36,888 nt of DNA from Gonapodya prolifera JEL478 (taxonomy: Eukaryota; Monoblepharomycota; Monoblepharidomycetes; Monoblepharidales; Gonapodyaceae): positions 80,635 through 117,522 of the forward strand of contig KQ965864.1 of NCBI GenBank assembly GCA_001574975.1. Reading direction: 5' to 3'. How positions within the stretch are numbered: position 1 is the first letter of the stretch; each line of letters starts with the position of its first letter. Shown here piece after piece: positions 11,237 to 20,930 of this stretch. A model generated the notes under the pieces. The model ran no database searches, was not told the DNA's origin, and was given only the letters and a program-made list of their open reading frames with translations. The position numbers were made by a program, and so were the translations under genes.

Positions 11237-11298
11237 TTGACGTCACTCCGCACGCAAAGTATCTGTAGGGTAGATACATATCAGATGGCGTCCAAAAC
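11237..11298 (+). repeat. Hairpin module M11
   Basis: This module runs from TTGACGTCACT to CGTCCAAAAC. GTATCT pairs with AGATAC around a 7-nt loop. Confidence 0.6.
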
Positions 11299-11610
11299 AA
11301 GACAAGAGGGGCGTCGGCTCGTTCGGTGTGTGGTGGTTATGACACGGTCTTTGTTACATTCCACGCACGCGCGGTTCTGGGTTGGGCACGACAATATCAA
11401 CGGGCAAAGTGGGACAAATTTTCGGCGAGTTGTTTCGGCACTGAACCGGGAACCGACAGGGGTTGTAGTTGACAGTTGACCTGCACTGAGGAACCCACCC
11501 CACCCCCCCAAAAAAGAGAGGGTTTCCTGATTTGGGAGCGTCCAATAAAAAGGTACAAACGGTCAGAAGTGCGTGAATGCTCCATGCGCGTGAGAAGCAT
11601 TTCAAAACCG

Positions 11611-11687
11611 TTGACATCACCGTGTGCCGGGGGACACGGTTTTAGCGACATCCTGTGCACAGTTGGCTCGGGGTCTTCCATAAAAAG
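11611..11687 (+). repeat. Hairpin module M12
   Basis: This module runs from TTGACATCACC to CTTCCATAAAAAG. CCGTGT pairs with ACACGG around an 8-nt loop. Confidence 0.55.
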
Positions 11688-11762
11688 AGTAAACAGGCAG
11701 GTGGGAGACGCCTGCTATAAGCTCGTTCCCCCACGGAACTGGGGACCTATACAGATTGGTGT

Positions 11763-11831
11763 TGGACGTCACCACCACACCAAAGAATCCTCAAAAGGAT
11801 GAGGTTTCCTGGGCTGAGAGAGCCCAAAAAG
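11763..11831 (+). repeat. Hairpin module M13
   Basis: This module runs from TGGACGTCACC to GCCCAAAAAG. ATCCT pairs with AGGAT around a 4-nt loop. It is positionally homologous to M7, whose stem has different bases at two pairs. Confidence 0.6.
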
Positions 11832-12278
11832 AGCAAGAGCAGCGGGGGTAGGTGTTCTGGAGTGTGATGTCTCAGGAGCGTGCGGGACCTACGAGGCCTC
11901 CCGAGGACGCAGACTTGGGAGTGACCCAACCCACGCGGTACCGTCTGTGGCACAGGCCCTCGCAGAACATGCATCCAAAAAGAAACAAGTGAGCACGGGT
12001 AAGAGGCAGATGGTATCTGGGCCTTCCCCTTAGGAGGGACACTGAACTGGTGGTTAGCTTCAAACGAGGCACTTGGTTAGAAGACCGAGTTGATGACCGT
12101 GCCCGAGCGGGACCTCATGAGGACTACTGAGCGTGCGCTGAAAATTCGGTGGAATGCAGTTGCGAGGGTGGTGCGCCGTCTTGTGCAGTTCAAGTCCCCC
12201 CCACAGTGAATGCCGCTCCGATGAACGCGGATGACGGCATTATCACCTCACACTCGACAGCAGCCCATGAAGCGACAA

Positions 12279-12345
12279 CTGACGTCATCGCACTAGTCCA
12301 GCCTGGCACAGGCGTAGCTGAAGCGATGTACTGAACGTCCTAAAA
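12279..12345 (+). repeat. Hairpin module M14
   Basis: This module runs from CTGACGTCATC to ACGTCCTAAAAG. GCCTG pairs with CAGGC around a 3-nt loop. Confidence 0.5.
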
Positions 12346-12520
12346 GAGAGAAATCTAAGCGTCAGGTGGAACAAGCATGCGGTATTTGCTTTCGCCGCCC
12401 CAAGAGGTTGTCGTGACAGCAAGCGAAACCGTCGTCCAAAAGAGAGGACTATCCTGCACGGGGACATTCGACCAAAGTCCCAGTGACGTACCTGGCACCA
12501 GCCGAACTCTTCCTCTCAAC

Positions 12521-13319
12521 ACCTTGCCTCCAGTCCAGATCGAAAATGCCACTCCTTTTTCCCACATATCGCCTTGTGAGGCTTCCAGTCTTCTCTTTGA
12601 CAGACGATATTGTAGTACCGGACTAAGTCGCAGACTGTGCACCTACCCCATGAAGAGAATGGCTTCGCAGAGGGGATTCAAGACGCCGGGTCTTGTAACC
12701 TCGTTTTCGACAAGACTGATGAGTCAATATGCATGTGACCAAATAAAACCCGAGTTCACAGAATGGATGTGAGCCAACGCAACAGTTCGCGCCAATCACG
12801 TAAAGCACCAACTATGCACTATTCACTTCTGGTACAGCTCTCAGAGCTAATCTCGTGGAGTTCCGATGCAGTCGTCGCGTCAAAATGGATTCCCTGTCGT
12901 TCAAGGAATAGTGGTAAGGAGTTGTTGCGCATATGGGGGTGGGGGTGGGGGTGGGGTTAAATGCAAACCGGCCATCATCGACCATCTCAGCAGACGAAGG
13001 GTGGAGTACTGCCGTCCACAGTGCATTGGAGAGAAACTCGACAAACTGGGCGTGAAGCGAGAGGCATGATTCTACGTTGCGCAGCCCTTTGTTCGATGAT
13101 TGTGATCGCACATGCCGTGGTCCATTTGGGCGACGAGCGCCATCGGAGCGAGAGAAAGGATGTGTTGGAACATCGCCTTCTTTGGCGACGAATTCATAGT
13201 CGTGGGTGGGGAAGTTGTGATTCCCAGAAATGGCCACAGCCTTGGTGGAATCCGATGGAAACGGACGGGCTCAACTTTTACTCCCCATTGAACCTTCTCC
13301 TCAGACACCAGACGGAACT
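12521..13319. other. Upstream region of the cyclophilin gene, no gene assigned
   Basis: No coding frame can be supported. The region holds a G-rich microsatellite (12935-12956) and presumably the promoter of the cyclophilin gene that starts at 13320. I could not assign specific promoter elements. Confidence 0.4.
12935..12956 (+). repeat. GGGGGT microsatellite, G-quadruplex candidate
   Basis: Three GGGGGT units followed by GGGG give four G-runs of four or more separated by a single T. This is an ideal parallel G-quadruplex motif on the plus strand, about 360 bases upstream of the cyclophilin start. Confidence 0.9.
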
Positions 13320-15109
13320 ATGACGGTCGCCGACCGCATCTACACATACTTCGACATCACCATCGGCGATGAACCGGCGGGTCGGATCGTCATGGAGCTG
13401 TACGCCAAAGAGGTGCCCAAGGTGCGTACTGTCGTTTGCGGGTGGTGGTGTTGGGGGACGCTTTTGATGGACTGAATCCGACTTTGACGTCTTGGAATGG
13501 TGGATTTTGCGAACGGTCCGGTGGCTCGATTCGTCATGTTGCTCCCGCTGTCAAATTGTCAAATGAATGTCAACGGGAATTGATCGACTCGCGACCTTGT
13601 TCGCTGGCGCACGACGTCGACACATCAAATAGACCGTGGAAAACTTTCGAGCTCTCTGCACAGGCGGTAAGCTGCCGTTCTTCATCTCGCCCTGGCGCTG
13701 TTCTCACCACGAAACTCTTCACCTCTCCCCAGAGAAGGGCACATCCCCCACCGGCGCCGTCCTTCACTACAAGGGCTCGTCCTTCCATCGCGTCATCAGC
13801 TCGTTCATGATTCAGGGTGGCGACTTTACGCGCGGAGATGGAACGGGAGGAGAGAGCATTTACGGGGAGAAGTTCGAGGACGAGGCATTCCCGTTCAAGC
13901 ACGAAAGACCTGGCTTGCTTTCGAGTGAGTGTTGCGAGTGATCGTGGCTGGGAGGGCGCGAGAGCGTGATTCGAGCTTCCAAGAGGATCAGGAGTGTCAC
14001 AAAGTTCTTGTTCTCCAATTGAACTTGCGCGTGGACCCTCGATTCTGACCTTTCTCTCTCTTTTTTACTCACAGTGGCTAATGCCGGCCCGAAGTAAGTT
14101 CCTTGCTCGTCTCCCCCCCTTGGGCCTCCACCGACCACACCTCACACCTCATCGCCCATCTGCATCTGCACCTGCAGCACCAACGGCTCCCAGTTCTTCA
14201 TCACGACCGTTCCGACACCACACCTCGACAACAAGCATGTTATGTTTGGACGCGTCGTGAAGGGGATGGGTGTTGTAAGGAAAATCGGTGAGTTGCAGAA
14301 CGTGATACCTGGCGATGCTGGTGACGTCCAAGCTGACACCAGCGTACTTCACCGGCCAGAGCACGCTCCTAAGAACTCAAACGACAAACCACTCACACCG
14401 TGCACGATCGCCGACTGTGGACAACTTCCCGACGACTACGACCCAACAGCAGCCTCAACCGGCGCCGCCGTACCAGCCGACGGCGATGGATTTGAAGACT
14501 ACCCTGAGGACGAACCCTCCACGGAGAAGAACGAGGAGTGGGCGGCAAGTGTTGCGGGAAAGATCAAGGCGGCGGGGAACGACTACTTCAAAAAGGGCGA
14601 TTTGGGGACCGCGTTGGCGAAGTACGCCAAAGCTCTCCGCTACACCGACTACATCCTCGACAACCCGCCACTAGATGCGGCGGAGAGCCACCTGACGACC
14701 CTCCGTTCCCTCAAGGCGTCGTCCCTGCTCAACTCTGCGAGCTGCCACCTGAAGCAGTCCAAGTTCCGTCTGTGTATCGAGACGTGCACGGCGGTGTTGC
14801 AGCTTGAAGGGGAGGGTGTGACGAGTGCAGATAGGGCCAAGGCGCTCTTCCGGCGAGGCAGTGCGAGGAGCAAGCTGGATGAGTTCGAGGAGGCGGTGAA
14901 GGATTTGGAGGAGGCGAGGAAGTTGGAGCCGGGTGATAAGCTGATTGAGAGGGAGGTGATTGTCGGTGAGTATTGGGGTGCAGGTTGGGCAGTGATTGTG
15001 GTCCAAGACGACGTGAACTGATTGGTTCTCGCACTGTCTAACAGCGAAAGCTGCCCAAAAGGCAGAGAAAGACAAGCAGAAGAAGGCGTTTGCCAAGATG
15101 TTTGCGTGA
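13320..15109 (+). CDS. CPR6: Cyclophilin-40 type peptidyl-prolyl isomerase (PPIase D), seven exons
   Basis: This is a cis-trans prolyl isomerase and Hsp90 co-chaperone of the cytosol. Exons are 13320-13421, 13633-13666, 13733-13924, 14075-14093 (a 19-nt micro-exon), 14178-14287, 14360-14965 and 15045-15109, giving 375 residues, the usual CYP40 length. The isomerase domain occupies residues 1 to about 170: [14 protein letters not shown], the catalytic Arg in [38 protein letters not shown], and GSQFFITT. The position of the cyclosporin-binding Trp is His ([11 protein letters not shown]), as in other CYP40 proteins. An acidic linker leads to TPR repeats at about residues 215-345 ([37 protein letters not shown]), which bind the Hsp90 C-terminus. 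The end KKAFAKMFA is typical. All splice phases agree and the frame is intact. In yeasts the group splits into Cpr6 and Cpr7; I cannot separate these. Confidence 0.94.
14075..14093 (+). other. 19-nt micro-exon of the cyclophilin gene
   Basis: TG GCT AAT GCC GGC CCG AA between CTCACAG and GTAAGTT encodes the invariant ANAGP of the cyclophilin fold. Its first and last codons are shared with the flanking exons. Leaving it out would delete the conserved motif and shift the frame, so the exon is well supported despite its size. Confidence 0.85.
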
Positions 15110-15355
15110 TTACCGACTGGTATCTATTGTGCATGTACGTTCGAAGATCGGGAAAGATCTCTCTCATAGAAAAGACGCGCGCTTTTTACTCTAGCATAGC
15201 ATAGTATCTCTGAAGGACATGATGGTTCGGTACCAACTTCTCTTTATCGGTGCTGCGGTTCATATTTTAAGGACTGCCCCGCACCAGACCCGCCTCCGCG
15301 ATCGCGCTCCATTCCCGCCATCACCCGCGTTTCCCCCAATCGCCACCGTCCACCC

Positions 15356-17113
15356 ATGTCACCCTCCACCCGCGCAACCGTTGCCGATGTGCAGTTGCTC
15401 TCTGGTCCCACAGTCGACGTCCATACGCACGTCTACCTCCCGAGTTATATCGACTATCTGAGGTCGCGCAAGGAGGTGCCCCGCATTTTCAGGGCGGAGA
15501 GCGGAGAGGACAGGCTGGTCATCTTGCCGGGCGAGGACAAGGTGGGCAGGGCGGGCGATTCCTCGGTCCGCGCTTCGGAAGGTGTCCTGTTGCGGGATGA
15601 ATTGACCGTATCGTTTTGGACCCCCAGGATTCGTCGACCGCAAAAGGAAGACCGATTGGAAAGGAGTACTATGACGTCGACACGAAGTTGGAGTTTATGG
15701 ATGTGCACAAGATCGATGCTAGTGTCATTTCGTGAGTGAAAGATGAGACATTAAACAAAACTCGGTAGAATGGTTCCAAAACTTCTCGTCCGACCGTTTT
15801 AGACTCGCCAACCCCTGGCTCGACTTCATGGACCCGTCCACTGCCTCGCCCCTCGCCGCGCAGATAAACTCGGACCTGCAATCCATCTGCGCCAAAGATT
15901 ACGGTGACGATGGCGCGAAGAAAGTGCTGTATGGCCTCGGATGTCTGCCCACAACGTCGGTCGAGGGCAGTGTGAAGGCGCTCGAGCACTTGGCGGAGAT
16001 GGATAGGATGAGAGGGGTGTTGATGGGCACATACGGCAAGGGGAAGGGACTGGACGATCCCGAGTTCGAGCCTGTGTTTGCAAAGGCAGAGGAGTTGGGC
16101 CTGGTGAGTGTCTCACGCGAAGTCTGGAGTGCGAAGCACGGAAAGACCGAGCTGTCCGAGGCCTAGGCCCGTTAGCGCCGACCGAGGGTGCCCGCCGGAG
16201 GCGAATGATCCTTGCGGAGCGGAATACTCTCGCGGAGCGTATTCCATATTCCTCTGCCGGAGGCGAGTGATCTGCGGAGTGGAATGGCACTCTCGCGGAG
16301 CGAACCCGAGGCCTAAGAGCCATTAGGCGATGACCGCGGCCCGAGGCCTGTGTTATGAGGCTTGTCTCAATATTGATCTCAACATATGCACGGAACCAAC
16401 TGTTCACAGCCCATCTTCATTCACCCGCACTACGGTATCCCTTCGGAAATGTACGGCGACATGCCCAACGGCCACGTCATGTCGCTCGCGCTTGGGTTCC
16501 CTTTCGAGACCACCATCGTGAGTTCTCTTTCGAGGATCATTCATCCTCTGTATTGACACCCCCCCTCTCATCCCCACCGAAAGAGCATTACACGAATCAT
16601 CCTCGCCGGCGTGCTCGACCGATACCCTAAGCTCAAACTGATCCTTGCCCATTCCGGCGGTGTGGCGCCGTACCTCGTGGGTCGGTTGGATTCTTGTGTG
16701 AAGCATGACAGGCATATCAGCCAGCGCCTTAAGAAACCGCCCAGTGAAGTGAGTCCGATTGTGTAATGGTCGAGTCGCCTGGTGGTTTCTCACAGGCGGT
16801 GGTTTGAAATATTCCCCTCGTCCCCTACCCCATTCTCACCAACGCACTCACTCACCCGCAGTACCTCAAATCACTCTACTACGACGCCGTCTCCTACAAC
16901 CCCGCCCCCCTGCGCTCCCTCTGCGACCTGGTCGGATCCGACCGTGTCATGTTCGGCACCGACAACCCATTCTTCCCTCCCCTGGAAGGGATCTCGGGTC
17001 GGTGGGAATCCGTCGATACGAACTACGGCGCGATTGCGGGGTTGGAGAATGTGGACTGGATGAAGGGAGTGAAGGGGACGAATGCGGCGAGGATATTGGA
17101 TTTACATGTGTAG
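15356..17113 (+). CDS. Metal-dependent amidohydrolase, ACMSD-like decarboxylase; one frame break
   Basis: Amidohydrolase-2 family (aminocarboxymuconate-semialdehyde decarboxylase and related aromatic-acid decarboxylases), probably cytosolic; the exact substrate is not predictable. Exons are 15356-15541, 15628-15731, 15803-16103, 16410-16517, 16584-16749 and 16862-17113 (about 371 residues). Metal ligands are visible: HTH at residues 23-25 (TVDVHTHVYLP), FIHPHYG (about 202-204), LAHSGG (about 256) and GTDNPF. Other family features are ILPGEDK, STAKGRPIG, SVISLANPWLDF and the final NAARIL. Exon 5 as written reads KKPPQ then TGA. If the run CCGCCCC had one C fewer it would read KKPPSE, end exactly at the GTGAGT donor at 16750, and join in phase to YLKSLYYDAV. 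No alternative splice repaired it. Either the gene is freshly inactivated or the C count is a sequencing error. The third intron (306 nt) contains a GC-rich repeat. Confidence 0.8.
16104..16409 (+). other. Long intron of the amidohydrolase gene
   Basis: This 306-nt intron is three to four times longer than the others in the window. Its ends are GTGAGT and TGTTCACAG. The extra length is explained by a GC-rich internally repeated segment at about 16155-16355. Confidence 0.8.
16155..16355. repeat. GC-rich nested direct repeats inside an intron
   Basis: Two copies of a segment of about 46 bp (GCCGGAGGCGARTGATC then TGCGGAG, TCTCGCGGAGCG) lie at 16194-16239 and 16256-16302. They are bracketed by two copies of CCGAGGCCTA followed by GCCRTTAG-like sequence, at 16156 and 16307. 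The first inner copy also holds a hairpin (GGAATAC with GTATTCC, 16221-16245), and CCGAGGCCT recurs at about 16341. The segment looks like a small mobile or dispersed GC-rich element that entered an intron. I see no terminal inverted repeat that would name it. Confidence 0.6.
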
Positions 17114-17164
17114 ATGGATGGGTGTTCCTGAATCCTCTTTTCTATTGGCAGATGCGACAATTGA

Positions 17165-18670
17165 ATGTTGTGTATGTTGAAATCGGAGAAGAATGACCAC
17201 GGCAAACAGCGAACATTCCACAACTCGAACCAGCCGAATGCAGCAGTACTCTTGATGTCGCAACCAACTGATGGCCCAGCTGCCCTGTTCGGGATCCGCA
17301 TCCCACCTGAGAAACACGAGGAACTCAACCGATACGTACTGACGAACAACTGGATCAGCAATAACACCCCAGCGAGGAGAGACGAGGTGTTACGTTTCAT
17401 TCAAGACACGTTGGGAGTTCAAATGATTTGGAGAGGACCCAGATGCTTCGTTCCCCGGGCCCGCTTGTGTTGGATGTCCGGGGTGATCGGGACAAAGGAG
17501 GAGTGTCGTTGTTCCAGTTATTTGCTCCGGACATGAAAGGTCACCTACTTATTAGCGATCGCGAGTGCGATCCAGAAAGAATACCAAGGGCGTTGGCGAG
17601 AGAACTGGCAGTGTATGCGGAGAAGCCTTTTGTCTATCCCAATTTGGACGTTTGGTCGGTGATTACGGAGCGCAATGGTGAGTGTTTTCCTGTATGAGTA
17701 CAACCATGAACCCGTCACACTATATCCAGAGCTCCCAACAAAATATAGGTGAAATATCCGGTCCCAAAGCGTTCCAAAGCGTCTGCCGGCGCCCTGTACC
17801 GATACCCGCCATGGTTTGCTGACCAGATGAGCCGCTGCCTCCAAATCTCTTTTCTTCCAGAGCTTGTCGAAGCTGTGATGCAACCACGTAAACGACGACG
17901 GAATCTGAAGACGTTCAACATTCCAGCATTTCAACGGACAATGACTGCTGAGCAAAAGTTCAATCGGGAATCCCTAAGCAAAAACGAGCTGGCGATACTG
18001 AACGCCGCTGCTCTCACTAACACACTTGTCACGGAAGTAAGGGATGGTAGTGGTGTGCGCTGCCTTGGGATACATTTTGGGCCCGCCTTCTTCAGAAGAA
18101 TTCTGGAACTCTGCTAGTACTAAATGGGTACGGACTTGTTGATTTCTCCTCCACACCAAATGGATCTACTGTCGTTAGGGAAATGTCCAGTCCCCTAATA
18201 TTTTTTGGTCGGTGGTCGACTGCTTCTGGGGCGAACACTTTGTCATCAGGAATCTCTTTCCAAGTGGTGAACCAACAATAGCAGAGCTCTCTGTGGTGGA
18301 CTGCCGATTGCCAAGACAGTGGTAGAAGGGAGAAATCCAACTCACTTGCCAGATCTCGTTGACGACACAGCCCTCGCAAACTTTGCCCAGCAGTTCTACT
18401 TTGCATATTTGCGAGAATATCTTGGACTCGACGCAGTACCCAAAGAGTTCATTCGCAACGACCGACGTGACATTACACATCCCGCGTGGTACCAACGATT
18501 CTCGAGTGTCGTCAAATGTTAGAGACCAGGGTGTGCGGTAACGGTAAACAATCGAGAAGGCGGATACAAAGTCAAACTGAGAACATGTGCAGGAATGTAG
18601 GCTTGCCCAGTATTGCACACTGTATTGTCAGAAGGAGCATTGGAAAGAGTACAAGCAGAGTTGCGGCGGT
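17165..18670 (+). pseudogene. Decayed MYND-type zinc-finger protein locus
   Basis: Protein-like stretches lie in different frames: HEELNRYVLTNNWISNN (about 17310-17360), GGVSLFQLFAPDMKG to YPNLDVWSVITERN (17490-17685), KNELAILNAAALTNTLV (about 17980), and DTALANFAQQFYFAYL to THPAWYQRFSSVVKC (18360-18519). The last runs into a MYND zinc finger with pattern C-x-RPGC, RTC, ECRLAQYC, YCQKEHWKEYKQSC. It is broken twice: x in C-x-RPGC is a TAG stop (18520-18522), and one extra base at about 18589 shifts the frame between RTC and QEC. MYND fingers mediate protein-protein contact; what the upstream part does is unknown. I could not connect the upstream pieces by a consistent splice model, so they may derive from one gene or two. 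Confidence 0.55.
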
Positions 18671-20930
18671 AAGGACGTAACCCTCACCCTCGCAACATAT
18701 GTTTCTCTTCGGACGCCCTGCTCGCCACCTCGTATTGCTTCGCCTCGACCAGAATCATCGCGTCACCTTTCGTTTGGTTAATCTCTTGATCCCATCACCG
18801 CGTGACGAGGATGGACGTACTGAGAGGAAGAGCATCGACTTCATTTTTTGCGAAGCTGGAATTGCTATCGGGTGTATAGGTACTCGTCCTTGTTTGACTG
18901 GCCAGATCCCCGATACAGGCTTTCCGTTACCCAAAACCGATTCTTTACGTATCCTCTGGCTCGTTGACGTGAAGGGCCACAGTCAGAAAGCGGGCGCTCT
19001 GGGAAAAGCCGTTTTGTGTAGAAGGAGAGGGTCCGGGTTCGTCCAGCAGAACAAGAAGGAGCTGAGTGGTGAGATCTGTAGTTTACATTGTCGTTTGCTG
19101 AGCCCAACATCCGCGGTTACATAGTATTCCGGAAGAACGTCGCCTCGGCCTGTAGTTACACCTCACCTGTTCACGCTGAGGGCCTCCTTGCTGCTGTTCA
19201 AACGGGTAAGGCTGCTGTGACATCCACCATCCTCGTCTGCAACTTTCGGGTGCCTGATCCAGTCCCTCTCTCCTCTGTACCTGAACTCAACTACCGCCAT
19301 GCCAGGAACTCTCCGCTAATTTGCCTCCTTCGACTGTATGGACCACAACATCACCCCGACGCAACATAGCTCCTCGTCATATCACGCAAGCATCCTGCAG
19401 CGGTCGCCGGCAAATGGAGCAAGTCGCCGCCTACATTGCACCTACCCGAACCAAGAAGAGCTCCTTTGCCACCGCCACCAGTACCAACGGATTGTGCCGT
19501 GCTCCAAACAACAGACTTCGGATACAGCAACAGCTCCCAGCGCTCTTTCGAACACACACAGGTTCCTAAACATGGAAGGATCAGAAGGGTTCTCCGGGCT
19601 CACGTCGGGTGTCCGAGGGGGATGACGGGAGTTTTCGAAGCTAGTATGTTCTCGAATGGAGCAGTCTACACTCGCTGCTTTCCTCTCATGCAGGAACCAC
19701 CGCACTCAGCGTAAGGAGCGTTGTCACGTTGCAATCCTCCGTGCACGCGCTCGAGCGGTACCACCTCAACGAAAAGCCCGCCGATCTCCTACGTATCACT
19801 CTGTTTGCCCATCGTTTCCCCGTAATTCCTCACACGCCTAGGTACCCGACGCTCTTTTTGCGCTTGGTGCTAACCTCGTGTGATTTATCGCAGTCGACCA
19901 TTAATATACATTTGTATTTAAAGCTATGCGCCATCATATAAAGTTAACATCCAGCATACTTGTTTCAGCTTTCCGCTCATCTGGTGCTCCTTTGCTCGAC
20001 GTCCATCTGGTTTGATTTTCAGAGTGCGATTTAGGGGAGGACCGGGTGTGCCTGTGTCAACCAACATTTTCACCAATTAATCCCGCCTTCCCATGCCACC
20101 CCCAGCGAAGCGGGGGCCACCGCCCTAGGTAGACGACGACGATGCAGTGTCCGACGATGTCAACGTGCGTCTTCTCCCCATGGCCCCCGTGGAATGGAAC
20201 ACTCAGAAATGCCAATTGAGACAAGCGCTCGCAATGGACAGCGGTCGGAAGCGAGTCCGTGTGTGGAAATTGCTGTCGACTCTCGTTGCTCCAGTATTCG
20301 ATTGCTAAATAGTCCCGTGCAGAACGAAACCCAGGCTTCTTCCAGCCTGTGCAGTTTGGTCACGGAGACTCTCCCACCGAATCCTGGGCGGCCGACAGCA
20401 CAAAGGGGCCTCATCCCGGCGTGAAGCCGCAGGCTCCGTCGGGCGTCATCGACTTCATCCTCCCCCCCGCCTGAATCGTCGCAACATCGCGTTCCTCCCA
20501 ACATTCCCGGATTCTTCCTCGATACAACCACCGTGGCGGGACTAGGTGACTTCTCCGTTTTTGGAGATATGCTCGGTGCCAGGGGGGTCCTTAAAAATGG
20601 AGCCCACGGAGTGAAACTTGAAGGGAGATGGAATAACCCCTCCGCTCCCAAAGCCCGAGCAAGGTGAGACTGTGTCTGCCGAGTGTTACAACGTTTCGCC
20701 ACAACATGTGGGTGTGCTTTCACAGGAGAAGCTGTTGGCAGACTTCGAGAAGCTTGCCTGATCGGCGACGATGGTACGTTGAACGATGGTATGTTGATAT
20801 CTGACATAACAAAGGAACGATGGGTTGTCTTATAAACTGCAATTAACAACACCCAGAGTCGTCGGCGGGTTGTGACGACAGTGCTCATTCTCATCAAGCA
20901 ACACTCACGTTCCCACCGAACAAATCGCCG
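18671..20930. other. No intact gene; short protein-like fragments
   Basis: Several short frames look protein-like but none forms a model. Examples are YSSLFDWPDPRYRL at about 18880-18920, MAPVEWNTQKC with RKRVRVWKLLS at about 20180-20290 downstream of an in-frame TAG in an acidic leader, and NIPGFFLDTTTVAGLGDF at about 20500-20555. I recognise none of them. The tract lies between two clear pseudogenes and probably holds further gene debris, possibly including the lost 5' end of the branching-enzyme copy. Confidence 0.4.

Larger units (their letters stand above)
10620..12520. repeat. Higher-order tandem repeat array 2, same family as array 1
   Basis: The unit order is that of array 1. The closing TGACGTCACC block is at 10773, landmark alpha at about 10956, the GTCGGCATCACC block at about 11055, TTGACGTCACT with GGTAGATACATA at 11237-11290, TTTGTTACATTCCACGCACG at about 11350, the hairpin block at 11763, the ACCCAACCCACGCGG block at about 11925, and the next closing block at 12279. 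After that a partial next unit (GTGACGTACCTGGCACCAGC, about 12480) resembles the sequence just before alpha at 10918-10940. The one full unit here is about 1.5 kb. Array 2 begins with sequence resembling 6720-6860, the part of the unit missing from the truncated last unit of array 1. Confidence 0.75.

Noticed and set aside
3930-12345. CRISPR array or integron attC cassette array
   Set aside because: Module spacing is irregular (about 150-740 bp), the shared ends are too short and diverged for CRISPR, no integrase or cas gene is present, and the context is a eukaryotic genome with spliceosomal introns.
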